Below, in pieces: positions 11,601-22,156 of a stretch of 64,000 nt of DNA. The translations under genes were made by a program, and so were the position numbers. Each line of letters starts with the position of its first letter. Position 1 is the first letter of the stretch. The DNA lies in contig NC_059507.1 in NCBI RefSeq assembly GCF_914767665.1, positions 35,149,270-35,213,269 of the forward strand. Reading direction: 5' to 3'. The notes below the pieces were generated by a model that ran no database searches, was not told where the DNA came from, and saw only the letters and a list, made by a program, of their open reading frames with translations. This DNA comes from Harmonia axyridis (lineage: Eukaryota > Arthropoda > Insecta > Coleoptera > Coccinellidae).

Positions 11601-14600
11601 GTTAGTTTCTCAGAAAAAGAGACCAAGAATGGGGTATCAGATTTCGTCTATCTCATCTGGTTTAAAAGTTGTAGTGCTAAAACATCGAAATTTGCCCACC
11701 CTGTACACTTTTGGTTCAGTGTATACATATTTGAATTAACTTTAAGAGTTTTGTGATTGAAAACATTAATTTCTCTTTCAACAATGATGGTGCCAAATGA
11801 AGTGATGATATTTCTCTCAAAATTAAGACATCGCAATTAGTAAAAAGAAGTTATGTTTAGAAAAGATTATGCAACATTTGAGCGATCAAAAACGTTCTCG
11901 GCTGTCAATAACTTTTAACTCTTTCTGTTCGCCCCTGTATATCTAAAAAATGAAGGAACTGGCGCCCTGGGCGACACCAGCAAACAATAAAAGCAACAAA
12001 CGTACGAAAATACCGTAAAATCGTCCCAAGCCCCATACAGGGCGATCCGGCTTGTTCATTACATCTAATTTCTATCCCGTTTCTAGGTCTATCTCAGGAA
12101 ACCGCATCAAGTACATCCCGGGGGGCCTTTTACAGCAGACCCCCGCCCTGGCCCTGTTGGAGCTCAAGGGGAACTCGCTGGAGGGTGTCGACTTCTACGC
12201 CTTCTCCCACCTGCCCCGTCTTCGAAAGCTGCAAGTATTATTTCTGTTTTCTCTCTGAACCATAAATATTTCCTTTTGATCGGGGGTTAGTCGGCTTAGG
12301 GGTGGATCAAACGAAATCGAGCGGGGTTATGAACGATTGGAGAGTTGTTTTTGTGAGGGGGGCAGGGGTTGAAATTGCTTTCGGGATCGGGATTATCGGG
12401 GGTTAAGGGTTGTTTTTCCGGAGTTTTGGGGAAATACTTTATATATATTTTTTTTTGTTGAAATATACGTTACGGATATCTAGGTGTTCTTTTTCTATTA
12501 CCTTCATAGAGTAATAAACATAGATAGAGGGAGTATACGCAATTTTTACATGTCCCCAACATGGTTAGATTACGTTGTCGGATTGTAATATATACTCTGC
12601 GCAAAAAAATTAATGCATATTCTGAAAATCTCAATTTTAATGGAAGTTAACTCTACATTGACTTTATAACTTATTTTTTATGTTCTCTCGGGAAGGTTTT
12701 GAATGAAACAAGACACATTAAATAGAAGAAAAATTCAGGATTTCACCGAATCTTATGTGAAAGAAGAGAAATAAACAATTTTCGAAATACTGGAATGCTG
12801 ATAAGTGATTTAATACTTGGTATTTCCACCCCTTGCGTTAATTACAGCTCGGCAACGACGGTTCATACTCAAAATGAGTGATCTTAAAATGTTCTGATCT
12901 AATTTTGTTGGATTCCTAAGTCATTAAGAGTAGCTGGATGATTTTCTGAACTTCTCAGCCTTCTATTGAGGTTGTCCCAAACCTGCTCAATCGGATTGAG
13001 ATCTGGACTTCTTGCTCGCCATTCCATTCGAGAGACTTCAACCTCTTCAAGGTACTCCTGAACGATACGCGCACCATGGGGTCTGGCGTTATCGTTCATA
13101 AAAATGAAATTTTCACCAATGTATGGAGCAAATGGCACTACATGCTCTTCAAGAATGTTCCTTATATACCTATCAGCATTCATAGCTCCATTATCAACGA
13201 CCACTAGGTCTGTGCGAACAGTCAAAGATATTCCATCCCATACCTTAATCGATCCTCCTCTGAAACCAGTAGTATTCAGGAAATTGCCCTGAGCATATCT
13301 GTCATGTGAACGCCTGTATACAAGAAAACATCGATCACAATGGTAGAGGCAGAATTTAGACTCATCTGTGAAAAGAACTCTTTCCCAATCAGCCTCTTCC
13401 CAATGGATATGCTCTCTCGCAAAATCCAAACGCGCCCTTCGATGGGCTGGGGTAAGATCTGGGCCTCTTGCCGCGACACGAGGCCTTAAATCATATTCTC
13501 TGAGGCTATTTCTTATTGTCTGAGTGCTAATTTGCACCCCATGAGTTTGCTCAAGCTGATTTTGAAGGAGGCGAGCGGTTGCAAACCATTGTCTCAACGA
13601 AGAAACTCTCAAGTAACGTTCTTGAATGGAAGTTGTTACCCGTGATATACCCTGTCCTGGTCTTCGGACATTCATACCTGTCTTCCTGAATCGCTGCAAC
13701 ATTCTGGACACACTTGTATGGGAAACTCCAAACCTTTATGCAATTCTTGTGTATGTCCACCCTTCTTCTCGCAAAACTACCGCTTGGGCACATTCCTCTT
13801 GGGCCAAATTGCGTGTTTCGCGTTGCATAGCGATCGAGTGTAGAAAATCAAACGAAAGAAAAACTATTGATCACTAGAATTGATCGAGAACAACTGATTT
13901 CAGAATGGAGCCAATACATTCAAAATCTGATAATCTCATCTTTATTCCTGCTGGGAAAAAACATCTGTATTGAAGAAAAACGTTGAAAGTGGATAACATA
14001 TGCCTGCATAATTCTGAAAAAAATAATTATCATTGAGAACACCTTCAGTTGTAGAATAAATTTGAGATTTCCATAATGTGCGCTAATCTTTTTGCGCAGT
14101 GTATTTCATATATTTTGAGTTGATATGAAACGTTGATTGACTATGGGACATAAGATGTGCGTTCTTTGAAATATCGTTTCACTGATATATTTTCATTTCC
14201 ACGCGCTTCATGTCAAATTTGATAGTTCATATTGGGGATAAAAATGACATTTGCTCCCTCTATCTATGTTTGTTACTCTGAGGTTACCTTACTATGAAAG
14301 TTGTGAACTATTGTACTATTTCAGCAGTTACTAAGAGTCAGTTCCATTCGATAAGTCTACTTTTGGTAAAAAGTGCTTCATTAGTTTTCGTTAAATTGGA
14401 AATTGCATCAATTTTTTCCTCGAAATTACCAGAAAAATGCAATCCTAGCACATCGAAACAGAGTTCTTTAACACCTCGAATCGTTTGCTAGTAATAACTT
14501 CTTTTTCTCAACTCGAAGTTTCAGGAATTTGATGCCAGACAGCACTTTATTTGACTCATGTAATGAGGAGTTATGTTTAAAAATCTCCGACTGTAGCCCA

Positions 14601-17600
14601 ACCTTTAATCTAGAAGGCAGGGGGGGTAGTTTCTTCTCTCCAAACGTTTCTGAAAAAAATACTATTCAACGAACAAATTTATTGTTTCTAACCAAAAATG
14701 ATTTAGCCACAAAAATATTACAAAATCCCAGTTTAAAGCCCTACATGGAACCCACGACTTTTGCAGGATCCTCTCAGACGCCAAGAACCTGTCAACCTTC
14801 CCGAACCTCAACGGCACATCGGCCTTGGAGGTCCTGCGGCTGGACAGGGCGAGCCTGGGCGACGTACCCTCGAATTTATGTACATTCTGCCCCAAACTTA
14901 AAAGTCTGTAAGTGAATTATTACGATTCAAACTGCCCGATAGATCGTTTCCCTTCTCGTTTTGTTCTCATGTCTACGAAGTTCGATACCGCCCGCCGTAC
15001 TCGAACTCTCCGAAAACAATATTGCTTTAAGATATGCCAGAAGTAATGGCAGTCTCGGAAACTTTCAAATTGAAACTTAAAAATAATAGATAGATGGTGG
15101 TCCGGATGTTGATTTATTGTTTGGCTGGGATCATTTCGAGGAGTTTGTGCTGGTCTTTCGATTTCGGATTTTACGAGTGATGCTTTATTAATCATGTCTT
15201 GAGAGTCTGTGTTTGCGTATCGGAGAATGATAGGGCAAGACGTGAATAACGTAGCCAGCTGTTTTTGATGTGAGAACGAAGACAATTGAACATCGATATG
15301 AAGTTTTTCTTGACTTAGACTCATTTGTTATTCATTACCTAAAATAAAATCCAATGGAACCCTGAACTCCACTGTCCTTCGTTTTACGTGAGGACACGAT
15401 ATTTTGATTAAGTCTTTCAGAAAGTCTATCAAGCTCTAGATAAGAACCCTTTATGGTTACATTTTTGAAGTTTTTTGTAAATCAACAGTTAGAGATTGGA
15501 CACCTTTTTCTTGAATGATTGATTTCGTTCACAGTTTGAAGGCCAATTCATTTTAAATAATTCCTTCTGATATTTTCCTACATGATGTAGTATGAGGTGT
15601 ATTTGTTTGAAATCTAACTTGTTCTTACTTCTCGTTTCGACGCCCCCTCTCTAGGGATAACAATGTTCCATTCCGAGATCGCTGCTTGGGACACCCTCTT
15701 ACACCATCGTGGAGAGGTCACTCTGCTGTAACGCGGCGACTTCCTTAAACTCACCGGGCCCGTAGTAGAATGAGGCGCTGCGCCCATAACTCCACCTCTC
15801 GGGCAGATAAAGTCACCACAACATGTTTTAACTGAAAATTAGCCCTGAAAATGATTTTTGAATGAAATCAGAATGTGTCAGCGATGTTTGACGATTTAGT
15901 TTTTATTTCAATAAATTCGCCTTCATCCTGTCAACAAAATCAATCATTCAAACTGAATATGTTCAAGAACAAACTACTATCTATACCTTTAGGAAGGGGA
16001 ACCCTCTGTCTTGTAATCAGATACACTAGCTGTTGATATTAGGTGCTCGGTAACCTCAGAGGGTAGCAGATATAAATAACTCTGGATAGTCGCGTCACGC
16101 TGAAGAAGCCAAAAGCCATTGCTAATCTGACATACCGTCAAGCATCTAGCCAGAGGCACCAAATTGGCCTATAAAGGGTTTTCCAATAAGAGGTTTCATT
16201 TTTATATGAAAAAGAGATTATTTTAAGAGAAATCAGTGGATGTTTATTTCATTGTGAAGAGGAATGTATCAACGATGCAAAACGATATCAGCTGAATGGC
16301 CGCCAAGGCAACGTTTGCAGCACTATATATCCTTTTCATTGAATTTCCATGACCAATTCTCCCAAAAACTAATTCCATTTTTGAGGTCTAAAATTTATTG
16401 TGGATCATTAGAAGATGAGTTATCTTTCACGGAGGTGATCAATTATGATCACCATTTCGAGAAATAACACACCCAGGAAACTCCCTTGCAAAATTGAGCA
16501 TAGCTCGATAGAGCAATTCAGTCAGCGTAACAGTTCTCATTTTTGAATAAGTGAGTAAGATCCAATCAAACCACCAGCCCAAAAATCCCACCAAACAGAG
16601 ACTAGTTGAGGATGAAGGAGCTTTCCAACAATCATTCTTGGATTCTCCGAGCCTCAAATGCAACAATTCTGCTTATTAACGTAGCCTCCTTTGTAAAAAT
16701 GGGCCTCGTTGCTGAAGATAATTTTTCGATGAAAATCCGGATTGCCGCCGAGAAGTTTTCACAATTTTTATGGTTTTAACAATTTCATTACGTTGTTGAA
16801 GCGTATCTCATTCCATTTTCAGTAATGGCGTAGTTTTAACTTATCAAATATCAAAGAATGAAAGCTTTAAAATTGATAGCTCAGATAGCGGATTATTCAA
16901 AATGAAATCTCTTATTGGCAACCCTATAGTTGGCAATTTTTTGCTTGCTTTTCGCTCAGTTAAAGTTTTTTCTTCAAATACAAACGCCGAGTTTTTCATG
17001 TGATGTACGTCAAATGTATGTATAATTTATTAGCGTGCACTTTGAAAATCGTTCACGTTACTATGAAAAATCAGTTAGTGAAGTTACCAATGGTCTTTTA
17101 TGAGTATTAATAATTTCTATCGGTCGCGGTTATCCTCAACTCTCGTATCGAGAAACGAAAAGCAACCGATCTGGAATTCTCTCTCAAACTATGTGTGAAA
17201 ATTAATCTACCGCAATCAGATCAGAAGAAATCGAGCCTGCGCAAGCGACATAGCGTTCCATGTCTCGAAAGATTAATTCCCGACCTTTAAAAGCCAGTTA
17301 GTGACTTATAATTAATGTTAGGGGGCTGAAACAGCAACTTTCCCGGAATTTGTGGCCTTTTTGGCCTCGAATCAAGGTCGTTCTAAACCGGATCATTACA
17401 AGCTTTTATACTAAATCAGCCCTAGGAAATCCTTCGAGATTATCTGCAACCGTCTCAGTAGGATAACTGGCTCCCGTAGGATTCGGATTTTTCTGACAGA
17501 ATATTCGTAAAATGACAAATAACGGGTGTTTTTTTTCGAGGTATACAACTTTAAGTTGGCATTACTGTTCAAGATGGCAACCGATTTAACAGCTGTCAAG

Positions 17601-20600
17601 TGATTTATTCTCAGCTTGGTTTGGCAGTTCATCACGAATAGACTCACGTCTGAACAACGCTTGCAAATAGTGCAATTTTATTTCGAAAATAATAGTACGG
17701 ATCGCGCACTACGTCCATTAGCGATGAAGCGCACTTCTGGTTGAATGGCTACGTCAACAAACAAAAGTGCCGCATTTGGCGTGAAGTTAATCCTCAAGTG
17801 TATGTCGAAACACCGTTACATCCAGAAAAACTGACTGTTTGGTGCGCTTTATGGGCTGGTGGAATCATTGGTCCGTACTTCTTCAAAAACCATGATGGCC
17901 AGAACGTTACAGTCAATGGTGTTCGGTATAGAGTCATGATTATTGACTTTTTCATTCCTGAATTGAACAACCATGATGTCCAGGAGCTGTGGTTCCAACA
18001 AGACGGCGCAACATGTCACACAACTCGTGCCACAATCGATTTATTGAAAGACACATTTGGTGACCGCCTAATTTCACGTTTTGGACCTGTGAATTGGCCT
18101 CCAAGATCTTGGGATTTAACACCGCTAGACTACTTTCTGTGGGGCTATGTAAAGTCATTGGTCTATGCGGATAAGCCACAAACCCTTGACCATTTGGAAG
18201 ACAACATTCGCCGTGTTATTGCCGATATACGGCCACAAATGTTGGAAAAAGTAATCGAAAATTGGACGTCCAGATTGGACTACATCCGAGCCAGCCGTGG
18301 CGGTCATATGCCAGAAATCATATTTGAAATGTAATGCCACATATTTATCTTGCGGATAAATAAAATTCATGTCAATCAATAATCCATCGTTGTTTTATTG
18401 CATTTTAAAGTTCTATAGCTCTAAAAAAAACACCCTTTCCATATTCTCCTGTATGGCTTATTTTTTAGGGACCTGAAATCCAATCAACTCGAGAAGATCC
18501 CGGATATCAACGACTGCAAAGAGATGCGGGTATTGTAAGTTCGAAACCTGAAAGCCCTTACCGCTGAATCTAGTTTGCATTTGTTTTTCAGGGATCTGGC
18601 GAATAACAAAATAAGATCGGTGGAAGGGAAGGTTTTCCGTGGAATGTACCAGATGCACGATCTCCTGCTTTCTCACAATGAAATACAGTACATTCCTCAA
18701 GAGGCCTTTCACAATCTATCGAAACTACAAGTGTTGTGAGTATTCGTTTGGTTTCTTATTGTTTTTATTTTCCTTTCTTGATATGTTGTGTTGCAATGGA
18801 TAAATCAAATTAGGCACTGTAAATAAACTGAATGATATAATTTGAATCTCAAATTCCACCTGTATACAGAGAGCAGTAAAAATTTTTTAAGATAATCTTC
18901 TATACATCATAGTCTTTTGATGAAATGATTGTCTACTAACTTCTTGTTTAATTGAAAAAACTAAAATGAATACTAGTCCTAATGTTAGAATTCTATCTCA
19001 GCTCTAAACTGACAATATTTATTATATTTTCAGAGATTTAGAGAGCAACCAGATCTCTTTCATCCATCCAGATGCTTTTTTATCGATCTCCAAAATAGAA
19101 GACTTGTAAGTATATAGGCATTCAACTTTGCCTCCGCTGTTTTTTTTTCCGAAATTCGAGGCTTTATTGTTGAAAACTAGTTATACAGGAATTTTTCAAA
19201 TACCTAAGCTTATTGTATGGCATCTACAAACTATTTATTTCGAATACCGCTTACCGCTACAGGCATCCATTGCAAAACGGTGGATGCAAAGTTGTACACC
19301 TAATACATAAGCTCTTTCTGCTTCCAATATCATACCAATTATTTCTTCAAGGAACCTCGGAAACAACGTTTTTCCACACCTTCCTTCGGCTGGCCTAGAA
19401 CGTCTGCTGCATTTGAAGACTTTCAACAACCCTCAACTCAAGGAATTTCCACCTCCAGAAGACTTTCCAAGGATCCAGACGCTTGTCCTTTCCTACGCCT
19501 ACCATTGTTGTGCGTTCTTACCACTTATCCCGTCCAACCCTCCACCTAGAGCCAAAGATATCATCTACTTTCCGGACATAGACGACATAGATTTGAACAT
19601 ATGGAATTCCAATTCGAGTCCGATCGATCTGTGGCCTTCTCAACGTAAGTATCAATGTTTTTCAACTTCTTGAGAAATAATAATTTGCATAACTCATCCT
19701 CAGAGAACATCACTCACAAATTCGGAAAGAAGTTTGAAGCCATCTGGGAGACTATAGGGTCAGAATACACCTATCCCAACAATTTCCCTGCCTATATGGA
19801 GGAGTATGCCGAAGAAGAAGGTATACGCACTTACGCCAACGATTTCGCTCCTGGAAGGATACAATGCCTACCTCTACCTGGTCCTTTTCTTCCCTGTCAG
19901 GACTTGTTCGACTGGTGGACCTTAAGATGCGGCGTTTGGATCGTTTTTTTATGTGCTATGCTGGGAAATGGTATCGTGGTTTTCGTTCTGATCTTCTCCA
20001 GGAGTAAGATGGACGTTCCTAGGTTTTTGGTTTGCAATTTGGCGGCAGCTGACTTCTTTATGGGAGTTTATTTGGGTAAGTCAAGAAAGATTATAGTTAG
20101 GAAGAATTTTCCTTTTGTCATACTAATCTAGAAGAAATAAGTAGAGGTGAAAATAAGTATTAAGCTTTTGATTCTAAAGTTGTAGCTGTTACGAAAATAT
20201 TTAATATCAGTTTATCAAATACTGATAGAAAAAAATCTCTTTTCAAGTGATACTTGTTGATAAGTTGGGAAATATCGTCCTCAGGAACAAAAAATTCTGA
20301 GAAGTCTAATTTCCTTCACAACATTTCGGCCTTCATTAGGCCTTTTTCAGGCGTTACGCCTCCTAAAGAAGAGGAGTAATTAAAACTTCAATATCTACAG
20401 AATAGTCATTCCAGAATGCAACAGGAAAACGGGTTCCAATGAACTTAAGCATCGATGTTTGTTGATTATTTGAGGTCATGACACATCACACATAAAATGA
20501 GAATAAATTTATCAAATACATGGACAAATATTGTTTGAGTGCCTACTCATCCACCTCTTGTTTTCAGGGTTTTTAGCTCTGGTAGACGCCTCAACGCTGG

Positions 20601-22156
20601 GCGAGTTCAGAATGTACGCCATACCCTGGCAGATGTCAGCTGGATGTCAACTTGCAGGCTTCCTTGGTGTCCTCAGCTCGGAACTCTCAGTCTACACCTT
20701 GGCTGTGATCACCTTGGAGAGGAACTATGCCATCACCCATGCAATGCACCTGAACAAAAGGCTATCCTTGAAACACGCAGGCTACATCATGCTTCTAGGC
20801 TGGACCTTCGCCATAGTCATGGCTACCTTGCCCTTGTTCAACGTCTCAGACTACAGAAAGTTCGCCATTTGTCTTCCTTTCGAAACTAAAGACACGGCCA
20901 GCTTAACCTACGTTGTATTCCTAATGTTCATCAACGGTGTCGCCTTCTTGATCCTGATGGGCTGCTACCTCAAGATGTACTGCGCTATTCGCGGTTCCCA
21001 AGCTTGGAACTCGAACGATTCTCGCATAGCCAAAAGGATGGCCTTGTTGGTGTTCACGGACTTCTTGTGTTGGTCGCCGATAGCTTTCTTCTCGTTGACG
21101 GCCGCTTTCGGTCTCCAGCTGATCAGTCTGGAACAGGCTAAAGTGTTTACCGTGTTCGTGCTGCCTTTGAACTCTTGCTGCAACCCTTTCTTGTACGCCA
21201 TCCTAACCAAACAATTCAAGAAAGACTGCGTGATGATCTGTAAGGCCATAGAGGAGAGTCGCGTTACCAGAGGCATCGGAAGGTGTCGCCACAGTTCCAA
21301 TTTTAGTAACAGGCAGACTCCAGCCAACACCAACAGTTTAGCCGATAGGTCTTCCAGGGAAAATCAGAACCATCACGTTCCAACATGTACGTGTAACACC
21401 AAACTGTTGAGCGACAAGAGCGTGACTCCAACTCCAATCAAAAGTGAGGCGAGGAAGAGCGCTACCAGGGACTGGTGGTTGAGCAAGGCAAGGTGGCTTC
21501 TGTGCGTGAAAAAGCAGAAAAGAAACAGGACGAGGAATGACCAGTACACGTACCAGATAGCGGAGATCCAGCAGAAGCAGCACAAGCGAGCTTCCTCTGT
21601 GTCCTCTAGTGAAAATTTCAGTTCCTCGCGATCGGACTCTTGGCGGCACCAGCACCATTGCGGCATTCCCTTAAGACTGTTAGATCCTAAGCGTAGGGCG
21701 TCGTCTTGGTTGGTGACGCGGAAGACTTCTCAAGACTCTAACCTCTCGAGTTCGCGTAACGATTCCAGCGGTTCCGCAACAACCGCATCCACGTCAACCT
21801 GGCGGATTTCGAGGTCCAGTGGTTCCAGCGAGCCTTCCAGGAACCGGTCCAAGCCTAGGTTGACGCGCCAGGCTGCCGTGTTGGACGACGAGCCACCCGG
21901 GTCGCCTGGTAGGTTGACGGTCAGGTTCCTGACCACCATACCTTCCGCTGCTGAGACCAGCATGCAGTTGGACGACGAACAGCCGTCCGCCATCTTAGTT
22001 AGTCCGACGAAGGAGTGCAACGGACCTATTTACGCGATCTTGCACACCCATCCTGTGACTCCGACGAGGAGGCAGAGCATCGTAACTCTGCATCCGATCG
22101 AGAGCGAGAAGAATTCGTCATCTAGTCAGAATGCTGAACCGGGTTCCTCAAGATAA
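5616..22156 (+). CDS. rk: LGR2/rickets-type leucine-rich-repeat GPCR (bursicon receptor), 5'-partial
   Basis: Ten exons (5616-5687, 8041-8109, 12087-12230, 14767-14907, 18469-18534, 18592-18735, 19034-19105, 19352-19644, 19704-20075, 20568-22156) join in one frame to give 986 residues and a TAA stop. Residues 1-236 hold about ten LRRs. Residues 237-333 form the cysteine hinge (YAYHCCAF). TM1 is near 406-430, the ERY-type motif is LERNY near 507, and the NPxxY-type motif is NPFLY near 663. A serine-rich cytoplasmic tail of about 310 residues follows. In insects LGR2 binds the bursicon heterodimer, signals through Gs/cAMP, and drives cuticle tanning and wing expansion. The match to LGR2 rather than LGR1 rests on remembered family residues (GEFRMYAIPWQM, VSDYRKFA). 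The signal peptide and N-terminal LRRs lie upstream of the window. Confidence 0.9.
5688..8040 (+). other. receptor intron, no gene seen
   Basis: Donor GTAAGT, acceptor TTTGTTCCAG. It is AT-rich with several polypurine runs. I found no exon, terminal inverted repeat or transposase in it. Confidence 0.6.
8041..8109 (+). CDS. rk: receptor exon (one LRR)
   Basis: A 69-nt exon after TTTGTTCCAG and before GTAAGT, reading ELDDNYLTHIPLAVTKLPQL. It is one codon shorter than the 72-nt norm but in phase with its neighbours. Confidence 0.88.
8457..9666 (-). mobile_element. mariner (DD34D) in a receptor intron
   Basis: The termini share GGYCAATTGAAAAGTCCCCG, with TA beside both ends (8455-8456; 9667-9668); total about 1.21 kb. 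The minus-strand transposase reads the HTH/linker part, then VTMDETWLHHFTPE and SAEWTAHDEPNPKRGKTQQS, typical of mariner. A frameshift near 8830 puts the HQDNAPCH block out of frame, so the copy is inactive. The open part (9400 to 8777) covers 207 residues. It is antisense to the receptor gene. Confidence 0.92.
9667..10265. other. receptor intron, no gene seen
   Basis: Spacer between the mariner and element E2, AT-rich, with no supported feature. Confidence 0.5.
10266..11703. mobile_element. E2: TIR element E with long inverted arms, interrupted by F
   Basis: The ends are CAGGGTGGGCAAATTTCGAT and its inverse, each beside TA (10264-10265; 11704-11705). The inverted arms run about 250 bp (10266-10510 against 11450-11703), giving a strong fold-back. 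No transposase belongs to E itself. Removing F (10706-11310) leaves about 830 bp, so it is probably a non-autonomous element. Confidence 0.82.
10706..11310 (+). mobile_element. F: MITE-like element nested in E2, with a transposase C-terminal remnant
   Basis: The ends CAGGGTGTTTCCTAAACATG and its inverse are flanked by TA, and the inverted similarity extends over about 100 bp. Positions 10979-11134 encode a 51-codon tail (VEDLRNRMIAGCNLI ... LARGGHFQQFL then stop), like the C-terminus of Tc1/mariner-class transposases. It is therefore a deletion derivative of an autonomous element. Comparison with E1 shows a clean TA duplication. Confidence 0.82.
11706..12086. other. receptor intron end, no gene seen
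   Basis: Unique intronic sequence leading to the acceptor CCCGTTTCTAG. No coding signal apart from the adjoining exon. Confidence 0.5.
12087..12230 (+). CDS. rk: receptor exon (two LRRs) with GC donor
   Basis: A 144-nt exon (2 x 72) after TTTCTAG, reading SISGNRIKYIPGG ... LALLELKGNSLEGVDFYAF. It ends CT as its neighbours do, but is followed by GCAAGT rather than GTAAGT, so the next intron is GC-AG. It is notably GC-rich compared with its flanks. Confidence 0.88.
12507..14281. mobile_element. N1: MITE of family N, split by Tc1 copy C
   Basis: The outer ends (AGAGTAATAAACATAGATAG and the inverted CTATCTATGTTTGTTACTCT) match MITE N3 at 53372-53946. The left piece 12507-12594 and right piece 14102-14281 align to opposite ends of N3. 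About 290 bp of the N3 middle is absent here, either lost before or during the insertion. Confidence 0.8.
12595..14101 (-). mobile_element. C: nearly intact Tc1-like DD34E element
   Basis: The termini (left CTCTGCGCAAAAAAATTAAT, right CTTTTTGCGCAGTG) are flanked by TA. The transposase reads on the minus strand from ATG 13833 (MQRETRNLAQEE). One GAA-to-TAA stop lies near 13739 in the HTH; the frame is then open from 13711 to 12899 (270 residues) with FTDESKF, MNDNARPH and SPDLNPIEQVW. Near 12912 it has the same C-terminal deletion as B1 and ends early at GIQQN. It is the best preserved of the four copies but still non-functional as read. Confidence 0.9.
14282..14766. other. receptor intron, no gene seen
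   Basis: Intronic sequence ending in the acceptor ACTTTTGCAG. The long frame at 14529-14915 merely runs from the intron into the exon. Confidence 0.5.
14767..14907 (+). CDS. rk: receptor exon (two LRRs)
   Basis: A 141-nt exon between TTTTGCAG and GTAAGT, reading ILSDAKNLSTFPNLNGTSAL ... LGDVPSNLCTFCPKLKSL. Phase matches neighbouring exons. Confidence 0.88.
14908..16173. other. receptor intron with a GC-rich block
   Basis: Mostly AT-rich with no gene. A GC- and CpG-rich block at about 15650-15830 (for example TAACGCGGCGACTTCC and CTCACCGGGCCCGTAG) contrasts sharply with the flanks. It looks like a fragment of a retroelement or other foreign block, but I cannot place it. Confidence 0.4.
16174..16926 (-). 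mobile_element. D1: deleted mariner-like element, family D
   Basis: The ends AAGGGTTTTCCAATAAGAGG and CTCTTATTGGCAACCCT are inverted and lie beside TA. On the minus strand the right part holds a transposase start (reading like RFNNVMKLL after an HTH leader). The part at 16440-16666 holds NFAREFPGCVISRNGDHN, the block just before the last catalytic motif. Most of the transposase is deleted and the rest is frame-broken. Confidence 0.72.
16927..17521. other. receptor intron, no gene seen
   Basis: Unique spacer between elements D1 and A2; nothing supported. Confidence 0.45.
17522..18437 (+). mobile_element. A2: DD41D mariner-like element, internally deleted
   Basis: It starts ACGGGTGTTTTTTTTCGAGG after TA and ends at the inverted CTAAAAAAAACACCCTT. 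The N-terminal block (GLTPEQR-like) is joined out of frame, by a deletion at about 17715, to an intact catalytic frame 17741-18334 (197 residues) with WFQQDGATCH and DLTPLDYFLWG. The element ends only about 31 bp before the splice acceptor of the next receptor exon. Confidence 0.87.
18469..18534 (+). CDS. rk: receptor exon (one LRR)
   Basis: A 66-nt exon between TTATTTTTTAG and GTAAGT, reading DLKSNQLEKIPDINDCKEMR. Its acceptor lies directly downstream of transposon A2. Confidence 0.86.
18592..18735 (+). CDS. rk: receptor exon (two LRRs)
   Basis: A 144-nt exon between TTGTTTTTCAG and GTGAGT, reading DLANNKIRSVEGKVFRGM ... LLLSHNEIQYIPQEAFHNL. The preceding intron is only 57 bp. Confidence 0.9.
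19034..19105 (+). CDS. rk: receptor exon (one LRR)
   Basis: A 72-nt exon between TATTTTCAG and GTAAGT, reading DLESNQISFIHPDAFLSISK. It is the last typical LRR before the hinge. Confidence 0.88.
19352..19644 (+). CDS. rk: receptor exon (C-terminal LRR and hinge)
   Basis: A 293-nt exon between TTCTTCAAG and GTAAGT. It reads NLGNNVFPHLPSAGLERLLH, then LVLSYAYHCCAFLP, the cysteine-pair hinge motif of glycoprotein-hormone receptors, then an acidic stretch. It ends with one base of a split glutamine codon. Confidence 0.9.
19704..20075 (+). CDS. rk: receptor exon (ectodomain end, TM1, start of TM2)
   Basis: A 372-nt exon between CATCCTCAG and GTAAGT. It encodes the rest of the hinge, a CLPLPGPFLPCQDLFDWW boundary, TM1 (VWIVFLCAMLGNGIVVFV) and part of TM2 (FLVCNLAAADFFMGVYLG). 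Confidence 0.92.
20076..20567. other. receptor intron with a possible retroelement tail
   Basis: Donor GTAAGT, acceptor TTGTTTTCAG. Positions about 20312-20352 (CATTTCGGCCTTCATTAGGC ... TTTTTCAGGCG) resemble tails seen in many animal retroelements. No coding sequence. Confidence 0.4.
20568..22156 (+). CDS. rk: receptor last coding exon (TM2-TM7 and tail)
   Basis: A 1589-nt exon after TTTTCAG carrying TM2 to TM7 without introns. Visible features are LERNYAITHAMHLNKRLS (end of TM3 and loop), VSDYRKFAICLPFE (extracellular loop 2), DSRIAKRMALLVFTDFLCW (TM6) and LNSCCNPFLYAIL (TM7). The tail is long, basic and Ser/Thr-rich, and stops with TAA at 22154-22156. GC content is higher than in the surrounding introns. 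Confidence 0.95.

Noticed and set aside
19413..19673. 86-codon frame as a separate gene
   Set aside because: It lies in another frame of the receptor hinge exon 19352-19644; only the receptor reading fits splice sites and family.
20312..20352. Hammerhead-like ribozyme in the GGCCTAATGAAGGCC region (minus strand)
   Set aside because: The core CUGANGA is not matched (CTAATGA) and the flanking stems are not evident; kept only as a possible retroelement tail.
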